The notes under the pieces were generated by a model, which did not search any database, was not told the origin of the DNA, and worked only from the letters and a program-made list of their open reading frames with translations. Shown one piece after another: positions 1-7,701 of a DNA stretch of 8,008 nt; the first letter of the stretch is position 1, and every line of letters starts with the position of its first letter. The stretch comes from Pseudomonadota bacterium (GTDB lineage: Bacteria > Myxococcota > Polyangia > Polyangiales > Polyangiaceae): contig JAEZYO010000758.1 in assembly GCA_023419055.1 (NCBI GenBank), positions 1 to 8,008 of the forward strand. The letters run 5' to 3'. The translations under genes were made by a program, and so were the position numbers.

Positions 1-1106
1 GGCGGGGGCTGGGGGATCGAGATCACCTGCGAGGTCGGTGGCGCGATCGGTCCGGAGAGCGGGCCATTCGGGCCGCCGATGGAGACGGTGGTGCTGGTCT
101 TGAGGGGACTCGCGACGGTGCGCTCGAGGGAGGTGGAGTAACGCGCTTCGTCGGGAGCGCCGGGGAGCGGCCAGGTCTGGCGCGGGCGCGGGATGAGCTC
201 GTCCGTGTCGCCGGAGACGGAGCGGGCAGCGGCTTCGCCGGGGTCGACTTCGGGGAGCGTGGAGAGGCGGTGCTCGCCGCTCAGGGAGGCGATGGCGCTT
301 CCTTGCGAGCTCGGTGAGCCCGAAGAGGAGGACGAAGATGCGGAAGAGACGCCGGAGAGCGCGGCGGAAGTTTGGGTGGGAGGAACCTGGTTGCCGAGGC
401 TCTGGGTGCGCGAGCGAGCCAGGTTGAGATCGACGGGGCCGCTTTCGGCGCGGCGGAGGGCGTCGACGAGGCCACCTTCGGGGAGCTCGAGCTGCGCCGA
501 CGGGAGGCCGCGCGTGTCGGGCATGCGGCGCTCGAAGTCTTCGAGAACGGCGCGGGTGATGGCTTCGAGGGCTTCGTAGATCCCCTCCCCGTTCGTGGCG
601 GTGGTGGCGAAGGAGGGGGCGTGGTGGCGGTTGAGCTGACGCTCGAGCTCATCGACGGGCGCGACGTCGTAGAGGTCGCGCTTGTTGTACTGGATGATGT
701 GCGGCACTTCCGCGAGCTCGCGGCCGTGGGCGCTCAGGTTCTCGATCAGGTTCTCGAGGCTCTCCTGGTTCGCGTCGAAGCGGGCGCGCTGCGAGTCGAA
801 AACGGCGACGATGCCGTCCGCGCCGGTGAGCACGAGCTTGCGCGTGGCGTTGTAGTAGACCTGCCCCGGCACGGTGAAGAGCTGCAGGCGCACGTTCATG
901 CCGCGCACGTTCGGGACGCGGATCGGCAAGAAGTCGAAGTAGAGCGTGCGGTCGACGGGCGTCGCCAGGCTCACGAGCTTGCCGCGATGTTCCGGCTTGG
1001 CCGTCGCGTGCAAGAACTGGAGGCTCGTGGTTTTCCCGCCGAGACCCGGGCCGTAGTAGACGACCTTGAAGACGAGCTCGCGAGCGAGCGGGTTCACGAC
1101 GGGCAT
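1..1106 (-). CDS. MglA-family small Ras-like GTPase with long Ser/Pro-rich C-terminal tail (3' end outside window)
   Basis: Reading from ATG at 1106 down to the window edge gives 368 open codons with no stop, so the C-terminus is missing. Residues 1-191 form a complete G domain closely resembling MglA, the cytoplasmic GTPase that sets polarity and drives gliding and pilus motility in Myxococcus. The P-loop is GPGLGGKTT (19-27), the switch-II motif is VPGQ (79-82) and the base-recognition motif is NKRD (141-144). R53, T78 and Q82 fall at the numbers of the MglA catalytic residues. P-loop residue 23 is Gly where Myxococcus MglA has Cys. MglA normally ends near residue 195; here at least 175 more residues follow, rich in Ser, Pro and Thr, with 12 Ser in residues 250-269. 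The start is fixed by an in-frame TGA three codons upstream. No MglB GAP gene is visible. Family call is firm; a motility role is inferred. Confidence 0.9.
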   Translation of the reverse strand, partial: MPVVNPLARELVFKVVYYGPGLGGKTTSLQFLHATAKPEHRGKLVSLATPVDRTLYFDFLPIRVPNVRGMNVRLQLFTVPGQVYYNATRKLVLTGADGIVAVFDSQRARFDANQESLENLIENLSAHGRELAEVPHIIQYNKRDLYDVAPVDELERQLNRHHAPSFATTATNGEGIYEALEAITRAVLEDFERRMPDTRGLPSAQLELPEGGLVDALRRAESGPVDLNLARSRTQSLGNQVPPTQTSAALSGVSSASSSSSSGSPSSQGSAIASLSGEHRLSTLPEVDPGEAAARSVSGDTDELIPRPRQTWPLPGAPDEARYSTSLERTVASPLKTSTTVSIGGPNGPLSGPIAPPTSQVISIPQPP

Positions 1107-1265
1107 GGACGCTCATCAGGATAGCCCAGGGCGGGGTGCGACCGGCAAGGCAACGTCACCTCGTTCTCGCGGCGGGCCGAGCTCGCGCTTGCTCGAAGAG
1201 GGACTCGGGGAACGCCGGGGACGCTCACCGGCCTCCGGGCCTTATCGCTTAACGATCCGGCTTCC
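1107..1265. other. Intergenic spacer between rhomboid and MglA-like genes
   Basis: Both flanking genes read on the minus strand, so this spacer would hold any separate promoter for the GTPase. A poor candidate on the minus strand pairs TTGCCG (1143-1148) with TATCCT (1118-1123), 19 nt apart, which would give an almost leaderless message. A 5-bp inverted repeat (1214-1218 with 1228-1232) has no T-run. I see no gene, RNA or convincing terminator. Co-transcription of the two genes remains possible. Confidence 0.4.
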
Positions 1266-2105
1266 CTACTGCGGCCCGCGCATCTCTTCTTCCAAGCGCA
1301 CTTCCTTCCAGAATGGCGAGCGATTGGAGAGCACTATCGAACCTACACTCGCCCCGACGGCGAGCACGGCGAGGGCGAGCATGAGCTTGTCGAGCGCCCG
1401 GCTGCGGCGGGTGAGCTCGAAGAAGAGGCCGACCACGAGCCCGGTCGCCAACCCACCGAGGTGAGCGCTGATGCTGATGCCGGGGAAAATGAAGGTCATG
1501 ATCAGCGCATAAATCAACATCTGCGTCACGGCCTTCTTGAGCACCGGATCGCGCCGCACGAGGAACATGGCCGTCATGGCGCCGATCAGCCCGAAGATGC
1601 CGCCGCTCGCGCCGACCACCCGCACGTACGGGTTCCAGAACACGGCGAGGGCGAAGCCGCCGATGGCCGAGAGCACGAACAGGATCGCGAAGCGGGACGA
1701 CCCGAACTCTCCCTCGACGAAGCGCCCCAGATAGAGGAGCGCGCCGGAGTTGAAGAAGATGTGGAGCGCGCCGCCGTGGACGAAGGTGGCGGACAGTAGC
1801 CGGAACGGTTCGACGCTCACCCAGGGTCCGAAGAGCTCTCCGAAGCGCAGGCTCGTGGACGCACGGAAGCCGGAAAGAAGGGCCTTCGGGTTCGCATCCA
1901 CCGCCAGGCACGCCGCGAAGACGAGGATGCAGAGCGCCCAGAACACCTTGGTCATCGGGTGCTCGAAGGCGCGGAGCTCACCCAGGAGCCCCGAGAAGGC
2001 TCCGGTGACCGGGCCCGGGAGGCGCTTACCGCAGCGGTAGCAGGTCTCTTCCTTGATTCCGTTCAGCCCGCCGCAGTTCGGGCAGACGCGCGATCCCTGG
2101 GCCAT
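1266..2105 (-). CDS. Rhomboid-family intramembrane serine protease with N-terminal zinc ribbon
   Basis: This 279-residue membrane protease would cleave single-pass membrane proteins within or near the bilayer. Residues 8-25 carry two CxxC pairs (C8/C11, C22/C25), a cytoplasmic zinc ribbon. The hydrophobic core contains the rhomboid signatures: HxxxxHxxxN (H110, H115, N119), the nucleophile motif GASG (S167), and AHLGG with catalytic His at 215. These match the catalytic and oxyanion residues of GlpG-type rhomboids, so it should be active. Several hydrophobic segments flank them, with a final one near 240-260 before a charged C-terminus. I chose the ATG at 2105 because the zinc ribbon follows at once; an in-frame GTG at 2144 would add 13 residues and cannot be excluded. 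Neither has a strong ribosome binding site. It lies 159 bp upstream of the GTPase on the same strand and divergent from a sigma-factor operon. Substrate unknown. Confidence 0.92.
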   Translation of the reverse strand: MAQGSRVCPNCGGLNGIKEETCYRCGKRLPGPVTGAFSGLLGELRAFEHPMTKVFWALCILVFAACLAVDANPKALLSGFRASTSLRFGELFGPWVSVEPFRLLSATFVHGGALHIFFNSGALLYLGRFVEGEFGSSRFAILFVLSAIGGFALAVFWNPYVRVVGASGGIFGLIGAMTAMFLVRRDPVLKKAVTQMLIYALIMTFIFPGISISAHLGGLATGLVVGLFFELTRRSRALDKLMLALAVLAVGASVGSIVLSNRSPFWKEVRLEEEMRGPQ

Positions 2106-2218
2106 GTAGTCGATGCTTTTACCGCCGGACGGTAGCGAGCGCACCCTGTCTCATCCGGCGCGGGGCGAAAGAGTCCGCTGGGTCGTAAGTCGAAGCCCTC
2201 CTCCTCCGTTCAGGTTTC
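2106..2218. promoter_or_regulatory. Divergent intergenic region between rhomboid and sigma-factor genes
   Basis: The space between the two divergent genes must hold the promoters of both. It contains a short direct repeat GTCG-taa-GTCG near 2183-2193 and a pyrimidine-rich run just after it, but I found no convincing -35/-10 pair or ECF-type promoter on either strand. If the sigma gene starts at the downstream GTG (2324), the region extends to 2323 and includes the less GC-rich stretch 2279-2318. The regulatory role is inferred from position only. Confidence 0.35.
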
Positions 2219-2920
2219 GTGGCACAGGTTGCCGTCCCTTTCCCCGTCCCGCCGCCCGAGCCGGCTCGCGCGCCGTTCTTGCGATTGGTTCCGAATGAGC
2301 CAGCGTCGTGTAGAGTCGCCCGCGTGCTAGCGCCCGAGCCGGAGGAGCTTTCGGAAGAGCGCCGCCTGTGCGAGCTGGCCCAGAGCGGTGACCGCGAGGC
2401 GCTCGGCACGCTGCTCCGCCGCCACGGGCCGAGGCTCTACCGGAGCGCGCTCTTGCCGAAGCTCGGGAGCCCCGCCGCCGCCGAAGAGGCTCTTTCCTCC
2501 ACGTACCTGAAGGTGATCGAGAAGATCGGGCAATTCACCTGGCAAGGCGTCGGCTTCTACCCCTGGCTCCGCGTGGTCGCGCTGCGCGTCGCCTTCGACC
2601 AGCTCCGGAGCAAGAAGCGCGAGGTGCTGTTCGAAGCGGCCGATCTCGAGCGCGAGATCGACCTCGCCGAGCGCGAGGCCAAGGACGCCGCCGCGCTCGA
2701 GGCGCACGACCTCGCGCTCGCGAGGAAGCGCGTGGTCGAGCTGCTCGATCGCATCAATCCGCGCTACGCTGAAGCCATCCGACTGCGCGTCCTCGAAGAG
2801 CGCTCGCGCGAAGAAGCCGCGCAAGCCCTCGGGGTGACCGTCGGCACCTTCGACGTCGTCTTGCATCGCGCCATGGCCGCCCTCAAAAAGGCGATGGCGC
2901 TGTCCGCCGAGGCACCATGA
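2219..2920 (+). CDS. ECF-like sigma-70 family RNA polymerase sigma factor
   Basis: The 233-residue product directs RNA polymerase to a specific promoter set. Region 2 spans about 49-134, from the helix carrying LAQSGDREAL to the segment FYPWLRVVALRVAFDQLRSKKRE, which is the core-binding and -10 recognition part. Region 4 spans about 172-226 with the helix-turn-helix REEAAQALGVTVGTFDVVLHRAMAALKKA. An Ala/Glu-rich linker joins them, and region 3 is absent, as in ECF sigmas. The region 2.2 acidic cluster is weak, and TFDVVLHRA replaces the usual TVKSRLHRA, so this is a divergent group. Start is uncertain: GTG 2219 gives a Pro-rich N-terminal extension, while GTG 2324 (codon 36) sits nearer region 2. 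Codons before 2324 have noticeably more A/T at third positions, which favours the later start. The stop overlaps the next gene by 4 nt, so the pair is probably translationally coupled. Confidence 0.88.
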   Translation: MAQVAVPFPVPPPEPARAPFLRLVPNEPASCRVARVLAPEPEELSEERRLCELAQSGDREALGTLLRRHGPRLYRSALLPKLGSPAAAEEALSSTYLKVIEKIGQFTWQGVGFYPWLRVVALRVAFDQLRSKKREVLFEAADLEREIDLAEREAKDAAALEAHDLALARKRVVELLDRINPRYAEAIRLRVLEERSREEAAQALGVTVGTFDVVLHRAMAALKKAMALSAEAP

Positions 2921-3585
2921 CCGACCCCCGCGAAGAGCTAGAAACCGAGCTTCCGCTCGAGACGGAGCGAGCCCTCGAGCTCGCGCTCCGCTCGGCGTGG
3001 AAGCCGGCGGAGCTCGACCCGGCGCGCCACGAAGCGCTGCTCGCGCTCTGCCTCGAGGATCCCTTCGCCGAGCCGAGCCCCGAAGAGGTGATCGAGAGCG
3101 AGCGGCTGCGCCGCGCGCTCGAGGGCGACGGTGATCATCCCGACGCCGCGCTCGCCCGCGCGCTCCGGCTGAGTCACTCCCCGAGCGACGCGCCGCGCGC
3201 GCTCCCGGAGTTGCCGGAGGAGCTCGAGGGAGCGCCCGCACCATCTCGCGGGCGCGTGGTCTACGTGGTGTTCGGCGCGGCCACGACCCTGCTCGCCGCA
3301 GCCGCCGCGATCGCTCTCGTGGTGGGTGGCCTCACCTCGCGCGGCGCTCCGATGCTCGCTTCGCAAAAGAGCGAAGCGCCTCCGGCGGCAGCGCCCGGTG
3401 CCCCCGCCGCGGAGCTCGCGGCGCGCGACGAAGAGAAGCCGGGGGAGACACTCTCGCGCTCGAGTGCGCCGCTCTTCCACGAGCCCTTCACCCTGGAGCA
3501 GACGACCGCCCGCATCGATCGCATCGCCGCGGTTCGGGAGCGGGAGCTGCGCTCGAACCTCTATCGCTCGTGGGGGCTCAAGTGA
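2917..3585 (+). CDS. Single-pass membrane protein, putative anti-sigma factor
   Basis: No clear family is recognised over the whole 222 residues. The N-terminal part (1-110) is cytoplasmic in character, very rich in Glu, Leu and Ala and predicted helical. One hydrophobic segment lies at about 113-139, followed by an Ala/Pro-rich stretch (143-170) and a conserved-looking amphipathic C-terminal end (about 196-222) with many Arg and the ending YRSWGLK. Position directly after an ECF-like sigma, with ATGA overlap and a GAGG ribosome binding site at 2909-2912, fits a membrane-anchored anti-sigma that would hold the sigma through its N-terminal part and sense the envelope through its C-terminal part. 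It lacks the HxxxCxxC zinc motif of ZAS-type anti-sigmas, so the assignment rests on context and topology. It could instead be another membrane signalling partner. Confidence 0.6.
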   Translation: MTDPREELETELPLETERALELALRSAWKPAELDPARHEALLALCLEDPFAEPSPEEVIESERLRRALEGDGDHPDAALARALRLSHSPSDAPRALPELPEELEGAPAPSRGRVVYVVFGAATTLLAAAAAIALVVGGLTSRGAPMLASQKSEAPPAAAPGAPAAELAARDEEKPGETLSRSSAPLFHEPFTLEQTTARIDRIAAVRERELRSNLYRSWGLK

Positions 3586-4157
3586 GGCGACCTTCGCGCA
3601 CCTCCTGGCTCCTCGTCGCACTCGCCCTCACTGGCGCCTGCAGCAAGCAAGAGCCCCCGCTCGAGTCGGCGCCTTGCCCCGACACTCAGGCCGGCACGCC
3701 CGTCGATCCGGTGCTGCTCGCCTTCTTGAGTCGAGCCCGCTCGGCGCACCATTTGGCGGACGGGCGCGAACAGGCGAACGACCTCCGCGGCGCGGTCGCC
3801 GCGCTCGAAACGCTGACGAAAGGGCCGGCGCCGGCAGGCGGCGCGCGCCCCGAGGTGAAGGAGGTGCTCTCCGACACCGAAGCGCGCCTGGCTGACCTCC
3901 TGAGCCGACTCGGCGACGCCGAAGCCGCCGAGCGCGCGCTCGATCGAGGGCTCGCCCTGGTGCCGGATCGCAACTATTTCCGTGGTCATCTCTTCGAGGT
4001 TCGCGGCCTACTGGAAGAGCGCAAGGCGGAATCCCTGACCAAGACGGGGGACGACGCTGGGGCAAAAGCCGCCAAGGAGCGCGCCCTTCACGCCTTCGAG
4101 GAGGCGATGCGCATCCAGGCCGAGGTTATCGAAGGGGCCGCGCCTCGAGAGCCCTGA
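3582..4157 (+). CDS. Putative lipoprotein with TPR-like helical repeats
   Basis: This 191-residue product starts with a lipoprotein-type signal: Arg residues at 2-3 and 6, a hydrophobic run SWLLVALALTGA, and a cysteine at position 20 in the context LTGAC, which fits the relaxed lipobox. After a Pro-rich spacer the rest is helical and resembles tetratricopeptide repeats, for example GDAEAAERALDRGLALVPD and a later AKERALHAFEEAMRIQAEV segment. It probably works as an envelope scaffold or sensor with the two upstream genes. I chose GTG 3582 because it overlaps the previous stop as GTGA, has a G-rich ribosome binding site at 3572-3576, and gives a short clean signal sequence; an in-frame GTG at 3570 would add four residues. 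Third and last gene of the sigma operon. Export is likely; the biochemical role is unknown. Confidence 0.65.
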   Translation: MRRPSRTSWLLVALALTGACSKQEPPLESAPCPDTQAGTPVDPVLLAFLSRARSAHHLADGREQANDLRGAVAALETLTKGPAPAGGARPEVKEVLSDTEARLADLLSRLGDAEAAERALDRGLALVPDRNYFRGHLFEVRGLLEERKAESLTKTGDDAGAKAAKERALHAFEEAMRIQAEVIEGAAPREP

Positions 4158-4173
4158 GAAGCCGAGCCCTCCG

Positions 4174-4202
4174 GCCGGTTGCTGCGCCTGCGTTCAACCG
4201 GC
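4174..4202. repeat. 8-bp perfect inverted repeat, possible hairpin between operons
   Basis: GCCGGTTG (4174-4181) and CAACCGGC (4195-4202) can pair around a 13-nt loop in the 73-bp gap after the lipoprotein gene. No T-run follows, so it is not a textbook intrinsic terminator. It could be a weak terminator for the sigma operon, or an operator for the chaperone operon starting 29 nt downstream. Confidence 0.45.
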
Positions 4203-4208
4203 TAAACT
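4179..4208 (+). promoter_or_regulatory. Weak candidate promoter for the J-protein/DnaK operon
   Basis: TTGCTG (4179-4184) and TAAACT (4203-4208) are 18 nt apart. The -35 element has 3 of 6 and the -10 element 4 of 6 consensus bases. The site sits in the only gap before the operon, where local GC falls, and overlaps the inverted repeat. No CIRCE element was found here. The match is weak and could be chance. Confidence 0.25.
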
Positions 4209-4220
4209 CGTTCGGGCTCC

Positions 4221-4225
4221 AAGGA
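4221..4225 (+). promoter_or_regulatory. Ribosome binding site supporting the GTG 4231 start
   Basis: AAGGA lies 5 nt before the GTG at 4231, within the purine-rich run AAGGAAGG. It is one of the two clear Shine-Dalgarno sequences in the window, and it decides the non-ATG start of the J-domain gene. Confidence 0.6.
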
Positions 4226-4230
4226 AGGTA

Positions 4231-5826
4231 GTGGCTTTCAACGACTCCAGTCGGCGACCGCGCCTGGTCGAAGGGATCGAACTACGGCTGTTGCCGCTTT
4301 CCCCGCAGGAGGCCTTCGTCCTCTCGCGGATCGACGGCACCGTGACGGAGTCCGAGCTCGTGATGCTCACCGGGCTCGACGCCGAAGTCGTGCGCGACGC
4401 GCTCACGCGTCTCGCGACGCTCGGCGCGCTCGCCTTCGTCGAGCCGTCGCGACCTTCGTTGGGCTCTGCGACGAACGCGCTCGGGCAGAGCGGCGTCAGG
4501 ATCTCGAGACCGTCGGGCACCCTGCGCATCGGACCTATCGTGGAAGTGAGAGCGGGTGAAGATCCGCACCACCCCGCCGCGGCGCTCTACGATCCCTCGG
4601 AGCTCGACGAGGCGGTCGAGCTCGACATGGCTCGCAAGCGGCGAGTGCTCGACGCGTTCTACCGGCTCGAAACCATCACGCACTACGAGCTCTTGGGAGT
4701 CTCCCCGCAAGCCGACAAGAAGGCGGTGAAGGCGGCGTACTACGAGCTCGTCAACGTCTTCCACCCGGATCGCTACTACGGGAAAAATCTCGGGTCGTTC
4801 AAGCACAAGCTCGAACGCGTCTTCGCGCGCATCACCGAGGCGCACGACGTCCTCACGCGCAGTCAGGCCCGCGAAGAGTACGACCTCTACTTGAAGGCGC
4901 AGGAGCGCACCCGCGCGCTCGATCAGAGCCTTCAGGACACGGCCGGGTCTGCGCTCGAGGTGGAGCGCATCGAGCGCGAGATCCGTGAACAGGCGCGCGC
5001 GGCCGAGCACGCCCACAGCCACTACCCTCCTGTCGAGACGCCGGTTCGAGCTTCGGTGGCGCCCGCAGGCCCGTCTTCGGTGCCGCTCCAGCCGCGCCCG
5101 AGCGATCCGGAGTCCCGCCGGCGAGCGCTGGCTCGAAAGCTCGGGATGTCGATCCCCCCGGGCAAGAGCTCGAGCGTTTCCGGCGAGCGGCCGGCCGTGA
5201 CCTCGTCGGACAGGCCCTCGCCCTCCGACCGAGGCGCCATCAGCACGCGCGAGGCGGCTGCCGACGACCTGAAGCGCCGCTACGAGCAACGGGTCAGCGA
5301 CCTCAAGCGGCGGCAGATCGACCAGTACGTCCAGTCCGCGGAGCGGTCCCTGCTCGGGAAGGACCTGATTTCTGCGGCAAACGCCTTGAAAATCGCGGTC
5401 TCCCTCGCCCCCTCCGACGTCCGCCTGAGGGAGCGGCTCGACGAGGTCCAGCTGCAGGCGGCGGTCACGCTGGCGGCGAGTTACCTCGAGCAGGCCCAGT
5501 ACGAGGAGCGTGAAGGTCGCTTCGCCGAGGCGGCTCGGTCGTACGAGCGGGTCGCGCGAGGTAAGGCGGGCCCGAAGGTCTTCGAGAGGATCGCTTACTG
5601 TCTGCTCTCGGCGCGGGGTGACCTCCGGGTCGCCGCCGAGTGGGGGAAGAAGGCGGTGCAGGCGGCGCCCGAGGACGCAGGCTTCCGGGTGACCCTGGCA
5701 CGGATCTACCTGGAGGCCGGTCTGAGACAGAGCGCAGTCGCCGAGTTCGAGCGCGCCGCGACGCTCTCGCCCAAGGATGATACTATCAAAGACTGGCTGA
5801 GAAAGGCCCGCCGCACGGACGGCTGA
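4231..5826 (+). CDS. J-domain co-chaperone with N-terminal winged-helix-like region and C-terminal TPRs
   Basis: This 531-residue protein is probably a specialised partner that delivers clients to the DnaK encoded 30 nt downstream. Residues 18-70 resemble a small winged-helix fold (LSRIDGTVTESELVMLTGL, then DALTRLATLGAL). A J domain occupies about 149-221, with HYELLGVSP at its start and the essential HPD motif at 178-180 that stimulates Hsp70 ATPase. There is no Gly/Phe region or zinc-finger domain as in DnaJ. A low-complexity, Pro/Ser/Arg-rich linker (about 262-345) follows, then TPR-type helical repeats (about 360-526), including YEEREGRFAEAARSYERVA and AVAEFERAATLSPKD. The GTG start has AAGGA 5 nt upstream. 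The N-terminal winged-helix suggestion is the least certain part. DNA binding is not implied, since such folds often mediate protein contacts in myxobacterial proteins. Confidence 0.9.
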   Translation: MAFNDSSRRPRLVEGIELRLLPLSPQEAFVLSRIDGTVTESELVMLTGLDAEVVRDALTRLATLGALAFVEPSRPSLGSATNALGQSGVRISRPSGTLRIGPIVEVRAGEDPHHPAAALYDPSELDEAVELDMARKRRVLDAFYRLETITHYELLGVSPQADKKAVKAAYYELVNVFHPDRYYGKNLGSFKHKLERVFARITEAHDVLTRSQAREEYDLYLKAQERTRALDQSLQDTAGSALEVERIEREIREQARAAEHAHSHYPPVETPVRASVAPAGPSSVPLQPRPSDPESRRRALARKLGMSIPPGKSSSVSGERPAVTSSDRPSPSDRGAISTREAAADDLKRRYEQRVSDLKRRQIDQYVQSAERSLLGKDLISAANALKIAVSLAPSDVRLRERLDEVQLQAAVTLAASYLEQAQYEEREGRFAEAARSYERVARGKAGPKVFERIAYCLLSARGDLRVAAEWGKKAVQAAPEDAGFRVTLARIYLEAGLRQSAVAEFERAATLSPKDDTIKDWLRKARRTDG

Positions 5827-5846
5827 GGCCGACCGGTTGGATCAAG

Positions 5847-5851
5847 AAGGA
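5847..5851 (+). promoter_or_regulatory. Ribosome binding site of the dnaK-like gene
   Basis: AAGGA lies 5 nt before the ATG at 5857, the same sequence and spacing as for the upstream J-domain gene. This supports the ATG start, and the two genes may be translated at similar rates. Confidence 0.6.
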
Positions 5852-5856
5852 AGCAG

Positions 5857-7680
<1,824 letters not shown>

Positions 7681-7701
7681 CGCGAGGATCGAAGCGTTTA
7701 C

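Noticed and set aside
649..1116. Minus-strand frame starting 10 nt upstream of the GTPase in another phase
   Set aside because: The product is an Arg/Pro-rich shadow. The MglA motifs lie in the phase that starts at 1106.
372..1124. A 250-codon plus-strand open frame opposite the GTPase gene
   Set aside because: The minus strand carries all MglA motifs in order. The plus-strand product is low-complexity Val/Glu/Arg/Ala sequence and is a shadow frame.
1214..1241. Short GC-rich inverted repeats in the spacer downstream of the rhomboid gene
   Set aside because: Stems of only 4-5 bp without a T-run are expected by chance at this base composition, so they are not called as a terminator.
2327..3244. 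A 305-codon minus-strand frame opposite the sigma and membrane-protein genes
   Set aside because: Composition is typical of an antisense GC-rich shadow, and it crosses two well-supported plus-strand genes.
4158..4230. Search for a CIRCE heat-shock operator upstream of the chaperone operon
   Set aside because: No TTAGCACTC/GAGTGCTAA-type arms are present in the gap.
4282..5289. A 335-codon minus-strand frame opposite the J-domain gene
   Set aside because: Arg/Val/Leu-rich with no motif. The plus strand has a J domain with HPD.
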